Below are positions 8,042 through 20,250 of a stretch of DNA of 60,116 nucleotides, one piece after another (position 1 is the first letter of the stretch; every line of letters starts with the position of its first letter). Location: NCBI RefSeq assembly GCF_001442535.1, contig NZ_CP013141.1:4706169-4766284 (forward strand). The letters run 5' to 3'. A program made the position numbers and the translations under genes. The notes beneath the pieces were generated by a model. That model was not told the DNA's origin and made no database searches. It saw nothing but the letters and a program-made list of their open reading frames with translations. The stretch comes from Lysobacter antibioticus. GTDB lineage: Bacteria > Pseudomonadota > Gammaproteobacteria > Xanthomonadales > Xanthomonadaceae.

Positions 8042-8707
8042 ATGCCTATCGCCCATGCCCCCGCTCACGGCGACCACTCGATCCGCGAAGAGATCGCCAA
8101 CGCGCTGACCCACGGTCTCGGCGCCACCGCCGCATTGGCCGGCGGCGCCGTCATGATCACCCTGACCGCGATCTACGGCGACGCCTGGCAACTCGGCAGC
8201 GCGATCGTGTTCGGGATCAGCCTGCTGCTGCTGTACCTGGCCTCGACCCTGTATCACGCGATCCAGCATCCCGTGCTCAAGGGGCGGCTCAAGGTCTTCG
8301 ACCATTGCGCGATCTATCTGCTGATCGCCGGCACCTACACGCCGTTCACCCTGATCGGCCTGCGCGGCCCCTGGGGTTGGGGCCTGTTCGCGGCGATCTG
8401 GGGCCTGGCCTTCGCCGGCATCGTGTTCAAGCTGTTCTATACCGGCCGCTTCAAACTGCTATCGACGATGATCTACATCGCGATGGGCTGGCTGGTGCTG
8501 GTCGCGATCAAACCCCTGCTCAACGCGCTCGACGTCTGGACCCTGAGCTGGCTGCTGGCCGGCGGCCTGTGCTACACGCTCGGCACGGTGTTCTATCACC
8601 GTCCCTCGTTGCGCTATTCACATGCGATCTGGCATTTGTTCGTGGTCGCCGGCAGTGTCTGCCATTACATCTCGGTGTTCGCCCAGGTCGTCCCCTCGCC
8701 GGCCTGA
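8042..8707 (+). CDS. Hemolysin III family / PAQR-type membrane protein
   Basis: A 221-aa integral membrane protein of the HlyIII/TrhA (YqfA) family with seven predicted helices. Family landmarks: EEIANALTHGLGAT at the N terminus, SLLLLYLASTLYHAIQHP, FDHCAIYLLIAGTYTPF, GTVFYHRPSLRYSHAIWHLFVVAGSVCHY. The conserved histidines and serine/aspartate that bind zinc in PAQR-type hydrolases are present. In E. coli the relative influences membrane energetics; haemolysis is historical naming. It is monocistronic, with TAGGAT 14 nt before the ATG. Confidence 0.88.
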   Translation: MPIAHAPAHGDHSIREEIANALTHGLGATAALAGGAVMITLTAIYGDAWQLGSAIVFGISLLLLYLASTLYHAIQHPVLKGRLKVFDHCAIYLLIAGTYTPFTLIGLRGPWGWGLFAAIWGLAFAGIVFKLFYTGRFKLLSTMIYIAMGWLVLVAIKPLLNALDVWTLSWLLAGGLCYTLGTVFYHRPSLRYSHAIWHLFVVAGSVCHYISVFAQVVPSPA

Positions 8708-8849
8708 ACACCGTACGCCGCGTCCACGGCGTATTCACCTTCGCTTTACCGCCCTGCCGCAATGGTGAGGCCATCGTAGCGACCAGGTCCCGCCGCGCGG
8801 GCCGATGGCGTAGGTATCGCCGGCACGATCGGCCCAAGCGCTTCATGTC

Positions 8850-10817
8850 ATGAGCGACTCTCCGACACCCCAGTCTGCGCCCGAGCCTGCCGAGCAGTCG
8901 TGGCAGACCCGCCTGCGCCGCCATCCCTGGCGCGCGCTGCTCGGCGTGCTCGCGCTCGCCATCGTCGTGCTGCTCCTGCTGTGGGACTGGAACTGGTTCA
9001 AGGGCCCGATCGAACGCCAGGTCGAAGCCCGCACCGGCCGGCGTTTCGAGATCGCCGGCAATCTCGATGTCGATCTAGGGCGCGTGCCGGTCATCCGCGC
9101 CGACGGCCTGAGCTTCGCCAATGCCGACTGGGCCAAACAGCCGCTGATGGCCTCGGCGCAGCGCCTGGAAATCGCGGTGGAATTCTGGCCCTTGCTCAAA
9201 GGCGAGGTGCGCGTCCCCGACATCCGCCTGATCCAGCCGCGGCTGAACCTGCAGAGCGATCCCAAGCACGGCGGCAACTGGAAATTCGGGCGCGACAGCG
9301 GCGGCGAATTGCCGGTGTTCCGTCGCATCTGGATCGACGACGGGCGCCTGCGCTTCCTCGACGCCGCCGGCAAGACCGACATCGACCTGGCCGTCGCCAG
9401 CCGTGCGGCGCAGCGCCAGGATGCCGCGCCGCCGGTCGAGGTCGAAGGCGGCGGCCGCTGGAAGAACAACCGCTTCACCCTCGAAGGCCGCGCCGAATCG
9501 CCGCTGGCGCTGCGCGATGCGCAGCGCCCGTATCGACTGAACCTGCGCGCCGCGGCCGGCGCCACCCGCGCGCATGCCCGCGGCGAACTCGTCGACCCCT
9601 TCCATCTGCGCGATTTCGATCTGCAACTCGCCCTCGCCGGCAAGAACCTCGCCGATCTGTATCCGCTGATCGGCATCGCGATTCCGCCGACACCGCCTTA
9701 TGCGCTCGACGGCCGCCTGAGCCGCGACGGCGTGCGCTGGCATTACGACCGCTTCACCGGCAAGGTCGGCGACAGCGACCTGGCCGGCAGCGCCAGCGTC
9801 GATACCGGCGGCCCGCGCCCCTATCTGCGCGCCGACCTGGTGTCCAAGCGCCTGGATCTCGACGACCTCGCCGGTTTCGTCGGAGCGCCCCCGCAGACCG
9901 GGCGCGGCGAAAGCACCAACCCCGAACTCGCCGCCGAACATGCTCGCCTGGACGCGAGCCCGAAGCTGTTGCCCGCCACGCCGTATCGGCTCGACAAATT
10001 GCGGGCGATGGATGCGGAGGTGAAACTCAAGGCCGCACGCATCGAGGCGCCGGGTTGGCCGCTCGACGACATGCAAGCGCATCTGCTGCTCGAGAACGGC
10101 CTGCTGAAACTCGACCCGCTGAACTTCGGCGTCGCCGACGGCGACATCCGCTCGATCATCACCATGGACGCGCGCCGCACCCCGATCCGCACCCGCGCCG
10201 ACATCACCGCGCGCAAACTGACCCTCGCCAAGCTGGTGCCGAAGGTAAAGCTGGCGCAGGACGCGGTCGGCAAGGTCGGCGGGCGCATCGCCCTGACCGG
10301 CAACGGCAATTCGATCGCGACCATGCTCGCCAGCAGCGACGGCAATGTCGCCGTCGGCATGGGCCCAGGCCAGATCAGCAACCTGCTGATGGAATTCGCC
10401 GGACTCGACCTGGCCGAGATCCTCAAGTTCAAGCTGACCCAGGACCGCAAGATCCCGATCCGCTGCGCCTTCGGCGACTTCACCGTCGACGACGGCATCA
10501 TGACCGCGCGCGCGCTGGCCTTCGACACCAGCGACACGATTTTGGTCGGCAGCGGCACGATCGACCTGGGCGAGGAGAAACTCGACCTGCTGATCCGTCC
10601 GCGCCCGAAGGACCGCAGCCTGCTCGCACTGCGCACGCCGCTGACCGTCACCGGCAGCTTCAAACACCCTAGCGCCCGCCCGGATTTCAAACGCCTCGGC
10701 CTGCGCGGAGCGGCCGCAGTGGCCCTGGGCAGCATCGCGCCGCCGGCGGCACTGCTGGCCACCATCGAGCTGGGTCCAGGCAAGGATGCGGGCTGTGCGG
10801 GGCATGTGGTGAATTGA
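8850..10817 (+). CDS. AsmA family protein
   Basis: A 655-aa AsmA-like protein: short cytosolic N terminus, one membrane anchor (about residues 28-48, LLGVLALAIVVLLLLWDWNWF), then a long periplasmic beta-rich region. Typical AsmA features are RQVEARTGRRFEIAGNLDVDLGRVPVIRADGLSFANADWA near the N terminus and a C-terminal AsmA_2 section (LLMEFAGLDLAEILKFKL, FGDFTVDDGIMTARALAFDTSDTILVGSGTIDLGEEKLDLLIRP, split here only for description). Family members form bridge-like grooves that move phospholipids between membranes; that role here is inferred. Monocistronic, followed by a dispersed repeat element. Confidence 0.88.
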   Translation: MSDSPTPQSAPEPAEQSWQTRLRRHPWRALLGVLALAIVVLLLLWDWNWFKGPIERQVEARTGRRFEIAGNLDVDLGRVPVIRADGLSFANADWAKQPLMASAQRLEIAVEFWPLLKGEVRVPDIRLIQPRLNLQSDPKHGGNWKFGRDSGGELPVFRRIWIDDGRLRFLDAAGKTDIDLAVASRAAQRQDAAPPVEVEGGGRWKNNRFTLEGRAESPLALRDAQRPYRLNLRAAAGATRAHARGELVDPFHLRDFDLQLALAGKNLADLYPLIGIAIPPTPPYALDGRLSRDGVRWHYDRFTGKVGDSDLAGSASVDTGGPRPYLRADLVSKRLDLDDLAGFVGAPPQTGRGESTNPELAAEHARLDASPKLLPATPYRLDKLRAMDAEVKLKAARIEAPGWPLDDMQAHLLLENGLLKLDPLNFGVADGDIRSIITMDARRTPIRTRADITARKLTLAKLVPKVKLAQDAVGKVGGRIALTGNGNSIATMLASSDGNVAVGMGPGQISNLLMEFAGLDLAEILKFKLTQDRKIPIRCAFGDFTVDDGIMTARALAFDTSDTILVGSGTIDLGEEKLDLLIRPRPKDRSLLALRTPLTVTGSFKHPSARPDFKRLGLRGAAAVALGSIAPPAALLATIELGPGKDAGCAGHVVN

Positions 10818-10873
10818 GCGGTTGCCGTTTGATGCTTAAACCATGACCTAAACATCCAATGCCGCTGTGGCAG

Positions 10874-11169
10874 TGCTCTTGCTGCTGCTCTTGCTGCTGC
10901 TCTTGCTGCTGCTCTTGCTACTGCTCTTGCTGCTGCTGTTGCTGTGCGTCGCCTCGCACTCGCGAAGGCGATAGAAGACCCGGAGGGCGGCGCGCAGGGA
11001 TGCGCGCCGTTTTTCATCGGGACAGGGATGTCCCGTATGAAAAAGCCCTGCGTATGCATCGCTCGTGCGGGCTTGTGATTCAAAAAGAAGCATTTTTCTT
11101 TGGTTACCTTTCTTTTGTTGCTTATGACAAAAGAAAGTAACCCGCCGCTTTAGTGGCGGAAGCTCTTGG
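10874..11169 (+). repeat. Hexamer-tract/four-hairpin element, copy A
   Basis: A tract of TTGCTG/CTGCTC units (10874-10945) is followed by four hairpins. H1: GGCGCGCA/TGCGCGCC, loop GGGA (10989-11008). H2: TTTTTCATCGGGACA against TGTCCCG-T-ATGAAAAA, loop GGGA (11010-11044). H3: GGTTACCTTTCTTTTGT against ACAAAAGAAAGTAACC (11102-11142). H4: CCGCC/GGCGG (11142-11159). The order and spacing recur in copies B (23236-23533) and C (23572-23935, inverted); C is nearly identical outside the tract. No credible protein is encoded. It occupies the gap between the AsmA gene and the convergent lipoprotein gene. Confidence 0.85.
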
Positions 11170-11226
11170 CGTTTGATCCTGATCCTGATCTTGCTTGAGC
11201 AATGCGTCGCGAAACCGAAACGGCGC

Positions 11227-11334
11227 GGTCGCGGCTCGCGCCGCTCCTACCCTTGCGCCGACGCGCCGCCTCGATGAGCGGCATCGGCTTGTTATCTCTG
11301 CGCGTTCCGCGGTCGCGACTCACGTCGCTCCTAC
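11227..11334. repeat. Two direct GTAG-type REP units
   Basis: GGTCGCGGCTCGCGCCGCTC (11227-11246, then CTAC) and GGTCGCGACTCACGTCGCTC (11311-11330, then CTAC) are minus-strand-headed REP units in the same orientation, 60 bp apart. The second carries paired substitutions in its arms, which keeps the palindrome. Same family as 4770-4853 and 55080-55103. Nothing else is visible from here to 11376. Confidence 0.7.
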
Positions 11335-11376
11335 AGAGGAAGGATTCGCGATACCGGACGAAGTCCCACTAAATAT

Positions 11377-11994
11377 CTACATCGTCACGCCGGCACCCGG
11401 ATGGGCCAGGTCGTATTTCAGGTACACGTCCCAGGTATCGCCGGCAGGATAGGTCTGCTTGAGATCGTATTCGACGCGCCCGTCGGGAAAGCGGCGTTCG
11501 GCGACCGGGCGGATCCGCTTCAGGCAGGACTCGAAGTTCTGCGAGCCGGTGATCATGTTGTCGTTGCCGTCGAAGGAGATCTCGCGCAACACGATCTCGC
11601 GTCCGTCGCGGCAGCGCCCACCCTCGGCCTTCGGGTCGCTCGGCCCCTCGATGCGCAACAACAGGTCGAACCGCTCGCCGCGATCTTCCTGCCCCAGAAT
11701 CGCGACCCGATCGATCCGCAGCACGCGGCCGTCGAACACATCGGCCGCTTCGATCGGGAAATCGAGCACCGCCGACGCCACATCGATGCGCTTGCCGTCG
11801 TCGGCGACGCTCGCTTGCGCCGGACGCTGCGGCCGGGCCGGCGGCTTCGCCGCGGCCGTCTTGTCCGGCGTCCGGGCAGCCTCGGCAGGCGCGTCGGACG
11901 ACGCGGCGCATCCGGCCATCGCCGCGGCGAGCAGGCAGGCAGCAAAGAAGCCGCCAATCGACGGGCGCAAGGCGGCGAAACGGTATCGACTCAT
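11377..11994 (-). CDS. Putative lipoprotein, function unknown
   Basis: A 205-aa exported protein. The signal sequence ends ACLLAAAMAGC, a good lipobox (AAMAGC, Cys ~28). A Pro/Ala-rich linker (to ~residue 63) leads to a compact domain of about 140 aa with conserved-looking VASAVLDFPIEAADVFDGRVLRIDRV and WDVYLKYDLAHPG at the end, and two cysteines (GGRCRDG, ESCLKRI) that could pair in the periplasm. No family recognised. Transcribed convergently to the AsmA gene and probably alone. Confidence 0.7.
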   Translation of the reverse strand: MSRYRFAALRPSIGGFFAACLLAAAMAGCAASSDAPAEAARTPDKTAAAKPPARPQRPAQASVADDGKRIDVASAVLDFPIEAADVFDGRVLRIDRVAILGQEDRGERFDLLLRIEGPSDPKAEGGRCRDGREIVLREISFDGNDNMITGSQNFESCLKRIRPVAERRFPDGRVEYDLKQTYPAGDTWDVYLKYDLAHPGAGVTM

Positions 11995-12152
11995 GGTGAT
12001 CCTTCACGGGAATGACGCGGAACGGACATCATCCCATCGCGCGCGGGTTTCCTGCGAATGGATCGTCGTCGCGGCCGTGCGGGCGCTGCCTGCCGGCCGC
12101 GAATCGCGGCGCGGCGGCATCGTCTGCCGCCCGCCCTCAGCTGGCGCGGCTC

Positions 12153-12581
12153 TTAACTGGCGATGTAGCGTTGCAGCTGGTCGAGTTCGACCTGCTGGTC
12201 CTCGATCACCGCCTTGACCAGATCGCCGATCGATACCACGCCGATGACGCGGCCGCCGTCGACCACCGGCAGGTGGCGGATGCGCTGGTCGGTCACCAGT
12301 TGCATGCAATGGTCGGCGCTGTCGCCCAGCCCGACCACCACGACCTCGGCGGTCATGATCGCGCGCACCGGTGTATCGGCCGAGGACCGGCCCTGCAATA
12401 CGATCTTGCGGGCGTAATCGCGCTCGGACAGGATCCCGGCCAATCGCACGCCATCCATCACCAGCACCGCGCCGATGCGTTTTTCGGCCATCAGCCGGAT
12501 CGCGTCGATGACCGGCGCGTCGGGACCGATCGCATGGATCTCAGGCGCTTTCGCCTCCAACAACTGTCTTACGGTGCGCAT
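12153..12581 (-). CDS. Tandem CBS-domain protein
   Basis: A 142-aa protein composed of two CBS motifs: residues ~8-65 (AIGPDAPVIDAIRLMAEKRIGAVLVMDG..LAGILSERDYARKI) and ~75-135 (IMTAEVVVVGLGDSADHCMQLVTDQRIRHLPVVDGGRVIGVVSIGDLVKAV). A CBS pair forms a Bateman module that binds adenosyl nucleotides. Stand-alone pairs like this one usually sense energy state for an unknown partner. Its first 41 nt overlap the end of the glycosyltransferase gene in another frame, so both are probably translated from one message. Confidence 0.9.
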   Translation of the reverse strand: MRTVRQLLEAKAPEIHAIGPDAPVIDAIRLMAEKRIGAVLVMDGVRLAGILSERDYARKIVLQGRSSADTPVRAIMTAEVVVVGLGDSADHCMQLVTDQRIRHLPVVDGGRVIGVVSIGDLVKAVIEDQQVELDQLQRYIAS

Positions 12582-13575
12582 GACTGTCTCCTTCCGCGAA
12601 CTGGGGAAACCGTGTCTGATCCGAGGATACTCCTGGCGCGGGCTGCCAGGTGTCGATGAGGTAAAGCGGCCGCTGTTTCGACTCTTCGTACAGCCGGCCC
12701 AGGTACTCGCCGATCAGGCCCAGCGCGATCAGCTGCACGCCACCCAGGAACAGGATCACCGCCATCATCGTCGGCCAGCCCTGGACCTGGTCGCCGAACA
12801 ACAGCGCCTTGAGCACGACCTTGGCGCCGAACGCGAACGCCACCAGCGCGGTCGCCAGGCCCAGATAGGTCGCCAGGCGCAGCGGCGCGGTCGAGAAGCT
12901 GGTGATGCCCTCCAGGGCCAGGTTCCATAGCCGCCACAGGTTGAACTTGCTGGCCCCGGCCACGCGCGCTTCGCGGTGATAGGGCAAGGCGATGCGGTTG
13001 TAGCCGACCCAGCCGAACAGGCCCTTCATGAAGCGGTGGCGCTCGCGCAGTTGCCGCAACGCATCCAGCGCGCGCGGCGACAACAGGCGAAAGTCGCCGG
13101 TGTCGGCCGGGATAGGCGTGCGCGAGAGCCTTCCGATCACGCGATAGAAGGTGTGCGCGGTGGCGCGCTTGAACCAACCCTCGCCCTCGCGCTCCAGGCG
13201 CGTGCCGTAGACGTCGTCGTAGCCTTCGCGCCACTTGGCGACGAACTGCGGGATCAGTTCCGGCGGGTCCTGGCCGTCGGCGTCGAGGATCAGGGCGGCG
13301 CCCTGCTCGACCCGGTCCAGGCCCGCGGTCAGGGCCGCTTCCTTGCCGAAATTGCGCGACAGCCGCAGCAGCGCGACCCGCGGATCGGCCGCGGCGATGC
13401 CTTGCAGGATCTCCCAGGTGCGGTCGCGGCTGCCATCGTCGATATACAGCACCCGCCCTTCGACGCCCTGCGCGGCCAGCGCATCCAGTGCCGCGGCGAT
13501 GCGCGGCTGCAGCAACGGCAGGCTGAGCGCTTCGTCGAAGGCGGCCAGGACGACGGTGACTAGATCGCGATTCAT
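12541..13575 (-). CDS. GT2 family glycosyltransferase with C-terminal membrane helices (GtrB/DPM-like)
   Basis: About 344 aa. The N-terminal GT-A domain shows VTVVLAAFDEALSLPLL, YIDDGSRDRTWEIL and ALILDADGQDPPELI (DxD-type metal site), then NFGKEAALTAGLDR, the signature of dolichol/undecaprenyl-phosphate sugar transferases. Two hydrophobic helices near residues 225-250 and 265-290 anchor it, with the GEYLGRLYEESKQRPLYLI motif after them. It likely loads a sugar onto undecaprenyl phosphate for surface-glycan modification. ATG at 13575 (MNRDLV) or 13584 (MSGMNRD) are alternatives. No flippase-like neighbour is visible, so the final acceptor is unknown. Confidence 0.88.
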   Translation of the reverse strand: MNRDLVTVVLAAFDEALSLPLLQPRIAAALDALAAQGVEGRVLYIDDGSRDRTWEILQGIAAADPRVALLRLSRNFGKEAALTAGLDRVEQGAALILDADGQDPPELIPQFVAKWREGYDDVYGTRLEREGEGWFKRATAHTFYRVIGRLSRTPIPADTGDFRLLSPRALDALRQLRERHRFMKGLFGWVGYNRIALPYHREARVAGASKFNLWRLWNLALEGITSFSTAPLRLATYLGLATALVAFAFGAKVVLKALLFGDQVQGWPTMMAVILFLGGVQLIALGLIGEYLGRLYEESKQRPLYLIDTWQPAPGVSSDQTRFPQFAEGDSHAHRKTVVGGESA

Positions 13576-13692
13576 GCCCGACATAGTAGCGGCGAGGCCT
13601 GCCGCGCCGATGTGACCGCCGGTCGGCGGTGCCGCAGACGCAGCGGCCCGGGCCGATCAATACCGGCCTGCTCGGCCCTGCTCACTGCGTAC

Positions 13693-14463
13693 TCATTCGA
13701 TCTGCTTCAGATAGCCGTTGCCGCCGATCGAACGCATCTGCCGCTGGATCGCGCCGGCGCGGCGCTGCACGTAAGGGCCCGGCCGGGAGATGCTGTAGCG
13801 CTTGGGGTTCGGCAGCACCGCGGCCATACGCGCGGCTTCGGCCGCGCCGAGCTGGCGTGCGTCCTTGCGGTAGTAGGTGCGGGCCGCTGCCTGAGCGCCG
13901 TATACGCCGTCGCCGAACTCGGCGAAGTTGGCGTACATCTCGATGATCCGGTGCTTGGACCACATCGATTCGATCAGCAAGGTGTACCAGGCCTCGACGC
14001 CCTTGCGGATCCAGCTGCGTCCGCTCCACAGGAACAGGTTCTTCGCGGTCTGCTGGCTGATCGTGCTGCCGCCGCGGACCTTGCGGCCGCGCGCGTTGTT
14101 CTTGCGCGCCTTTTCGATCGCCTTGAGGTCGAAGCCGAAATGCTCGGCGAAATTCTGGTCTTCCGACGCCACCAGGGCGACCGGCACGTTCGATGACATC
14201 TCCTCGAGGTCGCGCCAATCGTGGGCGATGCGAAACCCGAAATCGCCCGAGCCCCAGGCCTCGAGCTGGCGGATCATCATGAAGGCCGAGAACGGCGGAT
14301 CGACGAAGCGCAGGGTCGCGACCTGCAGCACCGAGGCCAGCAGGAACAGGAACGGCAGGGCGATCAGCCAGCGCAGCCAACGCCGCAGACGCCGCGGGCG
14401 CGGTGCCGGCGCCGCCGGCTCGCCTGCGCGAGGCGCGGACACACGGTCGGTCAAGCCTTGCAC
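13693..14463 (-). CDS. mtgA: Monofunctional biosynthetic peptidoglycan transglycosylase
   Basis: A 256-aa GT51 enzyme that polymerises lipid II into glycan strands at the outer face of the inner membrane. A cytosolic Arg/Pro-rich start is followed by one helix (~residues 32-50, [20 protein letters not shown]). The GT51 motifs follow: [18 protein letters not shown] with the catalytic glutamate, [48 protein letters not shown] and [13 protein letters not shown]. No transpeptidase domain is present and the length fits MtgA. Divergent from hslO. Confidence 0.95.
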   Translation of the reverse strand: MQGLTDRVSAPRAGEPAAPAPRPRRLRRWLRWLIALPFLFLLASVLQVATLRFVDPPFSAFMMIRQLEAWGSGDFGFRIAHDWRDLEEMSSNVPVALVASEDQNFAEHFGFDLKAIEKARKNNARGRKVRGGSTISQQTAKNLFLWSGRSWIRKGVEAWYTLLIESMWSKHRIIEMYANFAEFGDGVYGAQAAARTYYRKDARQLGAAEAARMAAVLPNPKRYSISRPGPYVQRRAGAIQRQMRSIGGNGYLKQIE

Positions 14464-14649
14464 CGCATCGCCTCCGTCCCCACTCTTGCCCGGTGGCCGC
14501 GCAAGCGCCCATATGCCAGCACCGCTGAAATTCGCTCCGAACGCGTCGGCATGCTTTACCTCCCCCCTTCACAGGAACCCGCGCATTATCCGCGATGCCG
14601 CGTCCCGCATTCGCATAACCGCACGATCCGCGCGACCGAGAGTACGACG

Positions 14650-15567
14650 ATGACCGAAGCCCGCCCCGCCGCCCACACCGACGACCGCGACCGCCTGACC
14701 CGTTTTCTGATCGAAGGCGCCGGCGTCCGCGGGGTGCGCGTCCACCTGCACGATACCTGGCAGCAGATCCGCGAACGCTCGGATTACCCGGCCGCCGCGG
14801 CCGAGTTGCTCGGCGAGGCGGCCGCGGCGGCGGCCTTGTTCACCGGCCACGCCAAGGTCGACGGCCGGCTCTCGGTGCAGTTGCGCGGCAACGGCGCGCT
14901 GCGCACCCTGTTCGCCGAATGCACGGCCGCCGGCACCCTGCGCGGCATCGTCCAGCTCGACGAGGACGCCGGCCCGGCGCCGCGCGACCTGCGCGGCATG
15001 GGGCCGGACGCGATGCTCGCGATCACCATCGAGAACCCGGGCCTGCACGGCCGCGAACCGGTCCGTTACCAAGGCCTGGTCGGGCTCGAATCCGACTCGC
15101 TCGCCGGCGCTTTCGAAGGCTATTTCCGCCAGTCCGAGCAATTGCCGACCCGTTTGTTGCTGGCCGCCGACGAACGGCAGGCCGCCGGCCTGATGCTGCA
15201 GAAGCTGCCCGGCGACGAGGGCGACGACGACGGCTGGGTCCGGGTCGGCGCCCTGTTCGACACCCTCAGCGCCGAGGAATTGCTCGAGCTGCCGACCGAC
15301 ACCCTGCTGACCCGGCTGTTCCATGAGGACGGCATCCAGTTGCTCGGCGGCAAGCCGCTGGGCTTCGCCTGCTCGTGCTCGCGCGAGCGGGTCGAGGCCA
15401 TGCTGGTCTCGCTCGGCCAGGAGGAAGCCGAGGCCGCCGCGGCCGACGGCGAGGCCGAGATCCGCTGCGAGTTCTGCGGCCAACGCTATGGTTTCGACCG
15501 CAACCAAATTGCCGCCCTGTTCGCTGTCGCAGCCCATGAAATAGAGGCTCCGGACCGGCTACAGTGA
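14650..15567 (+). CDS. hslO: Hsp33 redox-regulated chaperonin
   Basis: A 305-aa cytosolic holdase chaperone switched on by oxidation. The N-terminal domain runs through LSVQLRGNGALRTLFAECTAAGTLRGIVQ and GMGPDAMLAITIENPG. The C-terminal zinc switch is intact: CSCSRERV (C-X-C) and CEFCGQRY (C-X2-C). Start at 14650 gives MTEARPAAHTDDRDRLTRFLIEG, the normal N terminus; the longer upstream frame is not conserved-looking. Divergent from mtgA. Confidence 0.96.
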   Translation: MTEARPAAHTDDRDRLTRFLIEGAGVRGVRVHLHDTWQQIRERSDYPAAAAELLGEAAAAAALFTGHAKVDGRLSVQLRGNGALRTLFAECTAAGTLRGIVQLDEDAGPAPRDLRGMGPDAMLAITIENPGLHGREPVRYQGLVGLESDSLAGAFEGYFRQSEQLPTRLLLAADERQAAGLMLQKLPGDEGDDDGWVRVGALFDTLSAEELLELPTDTLLTRLFHEDGIQLLGGKPLGFACSCSRERVEAMLVSLGQEEAEAAAADGEAEIRCEFCGQRYGFDRNQIAALFAVAAHEIEAPDRLQ

Positions 15568-15601
15568 GGGCGAATCGGTCGGATTTGAGACATCGTCCCG
15601 A

Positions 15602-15630
15602 TTGTTAAATAAACATAAACCGGCTATAGT
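15602..15630 (+). promoter_or_regulatory. Sigma-70-type promoter for the gene at 15703
   Basis: TTGTTA (15602-15607), a 17-nt AT-rich spacer and TATAGT (15625-15630), 72 nt before the ATG. The AT-rich patch stands out in this GC-rich DNA. Confidence 0.7.
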
Positions 15631-15702
15631 CGGCCGGCAAGAAATGGGGAACTTGGCCGGCTTCACCCGGTCATAACGACGGTCCGCACTCCTGAAGAAT
15701 CC

Positions 15703-16566
15703 ATGCTCAAGCACCTGCGCCAATTGCCGCTTGTCCTGTCGCTCGCCTTCGGCGTGGCTGCGGGCGCGCATGCGCAGGCACTGCCGGGCAAGCATGCGGA
15801 GACGACCTATCTGCCGGTGTGGAACCAGAACAACGGCAAGCTCGAGTACCTGCTGCAGTTGGAGCCCGCCAGCAACCAGGCGGCCGGCATACGCTGGAAA
15901 GCAGGCAATAACACCTTCGACGCCGCGCTCGGCCTCGACGCCGGCGATGGCCTCGGCTTGGTCTGCGATCGCAAGACCGGCCTGGCCGGCGTAGTCGGCA
16001 ATCTCGCCAATCACTGCCTGCTCGCCTCCCTCGACGAAGACGACGCTCGCAACGACAGCCGTCAGGTCTCCGCGGGCGCCAGCGTCAGCCGCCCCGGTGG
16101 CCGCGTCGGCGTGGCCGTCGGTACCGGCCGCGACACCATGCCGGCCTGGTTGAGCCCGAACAGCCGTACCAGCCGCGTCGACCAGAACACCCTCACCGTC
16201 TACGGCCAGAAGAACATCGGTCGCGGCGACGCCCTGGTCTCGATCGGCGGCACCTGGGCGCGCGCGCGCCTGATCCCGGCCGGCGAAATGCCCGGCTTGG
16301 CCGATCGCTGGAGCAGCAAGAGCATCACCGTGGGTGCCGGCATCGGTAATTTCGGCGCCAACATCATCGGCCGCGTCGTCGACACTCCCGGGCCGGGCCA
16401 GTGGGAAGGCCTAGGCGTCGGCCTGACCTGGCGTACGCCGTGGAGCGGCCAGCTGACCGTCGGCGCCGAAAACGTCGTCACGCGCGGCAAGAATCCGTTC
16501 GCCCCGGGCAACGGCGAGAAGGACGAAGGCACCGTGCCCTACGTCCGCTACGAGCAGGATCTCTGA
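15703..16566 (+). CDS. Putative outer-membrane beta-barrel-type protein, function unknown
   Basis: A 287-aa exported protein with signal MLKHLRQLPLVLSLAFGVAAGAHA-QALP. The rest is built of short amphipathic beta stretches rich in Gly and Asn (KLEYLLQLEP, DAALGLDAGDGLGLV, ASVSRPGGRVGVAVGTG, SKSITVGAGIGNFGANIIGRV, GLGVGLTWRTPWSGQLTVGAENVV), which suggests a small outer-membrane barrel. The last residue is Leu, not the usual Phe, so secretion to the barrel machinery is not certain. It has a good promoter of its own. No family recognised. Confidence 0.7.
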   Translation: MLKHLRQLPLVLSLAFGVAAGAHAQALPGKHAETTYLPVWNQNNGKLEYLLQLEPASNQAAGIRWKAGNNTFDAALGLDAGDGLGLVCDRKTGLAGVVGNLANHCLLASLDEDDARNDSRQVSAGASVSRPGGRVGVAVGTGRDTMPAWLSPNSRTSRVDQNTLTVYGQKNIGRGDALVSIGGTWARARLIPAGEMPGLADRWSSKSITVGAGIGNFGANIIGRVVDTPGPGQWEGLGVGLTWRTPWSGQLTVGAENVVTRGKNPFAPGNGEKDEGTVPYVRYEQDL

Positions 16567-16582
16567 TCGGGTCCCAACCCGA
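16567..16582 (+). terminator. Short hairpin after the barrel-type protein gene
   Basis: TCGGGT-CCCA-ACCCGA begins directly after the stop codon. No T-run follows, so termination is only possible. The rest of the gap to 16930 shows no gene, only scattered short palindromes. Confidence 0.35.
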
Positions 16583-16940
16583 CCGGTTCTATCGATCCGA
16601 GGCGGCACGCCTGCCTCCATCCATTTCCTGAGCGACCTCGGCCATCCCGGCCGCAGTGGTCAATAACTGCGCATCGGCCTGGCGTCGCTAGCCGTTCTGC
16701 CTGCTCGCCGCGGCGAAGTGATCATCCTGGAACAAATTTCGACGAGCGGACCTCGCCCATCGACGGCGCCGCGGACGCTTGCTCGCGCCTCCTCTCCAGC
16801 CATGCCGGCCTCGCTCGGCCGCGTCAGCTAGCTGAATAGGCACATTAGCCGAACGTGATGGCCGCTCCCAGAAAATGTACGCGAAAGTACGGTGGAGACT
16901 GGCTCACAGCCCCCACGCCGCATACGTCACAAATAGACGC

Positions 16941-16979
16941 TTAACGACACTTTAATTTTTCCGAAGGCGCGGTTAGGAT
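16941..16979 (+). promoter_or_regulatory. Promoter of the first TonB-dependent receptor
   Basis: TTAACGACAC, then TTTAAT (16951-16956), 17 nt, TAGGAT (16974-16979). The same arrangement with identical spacings precedes the second receptor (20116-20154). A leader of about 75 nt ends in GGAGAGAGAGA before the ATG. Confidence 0.65.
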
Positions 16980-17062
16980 CGGCGAACCTTGCCGGCCTTG
17001 GCGTCTGATTTGACTCCTCCGGCGGGATACACGGGTACACCAGACCGATTCGGAGAGAGAGA

Positions 17063-20014
<2,952 letters not shown>

Positions 20015-20039
20015 GCACCACGCGTTGCCGCAATACGAG

Positions 20040-20070
20040 AACGGCCTCCTTCGGGAGGCCGTTTTCTTTT
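20040..20070 (+). terminator. Rho-independent terminator after receptor 1
   Basis: AACGGCCTCC-TTCG-GGAGGCCGTT followed by TTCTTTT, a perfect 10-bp stem with UUCG tetraloop. Confidence 0.92.
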
Positions 20071-20115
20071 GTGCCCGAAAACCGGGTCGCAGGGGCTTTT
20101 GCGACAAAAAAGCAC

Positions 20116-20154
20116 TTAACAACACTTTAATTACTCGGCCAAGGCGTCTACTAT
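20116..20154 (+). promoter_or_regulatory. Promoter of the second TonB-dependent receptor
   Basis: TTAACAACAC, TTTAAT (20126-20131), 17 nt, TACTAT (20149-20154). It matches the upstream region of receptor 1 in both sequence and spacing, so both are likely read by the same holoenzyme or regulator. Confidence 0.65.
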
Positions 20155-20250
20155 CGGGCCGGCTTTGCCAATTTAGGCCTTTACGTATGCGCCGTTTGGC
20201 TAGCCCCTTTGCTTGGGACCCGTTCGTTCAGGACAGACTTGGAGAGAGAG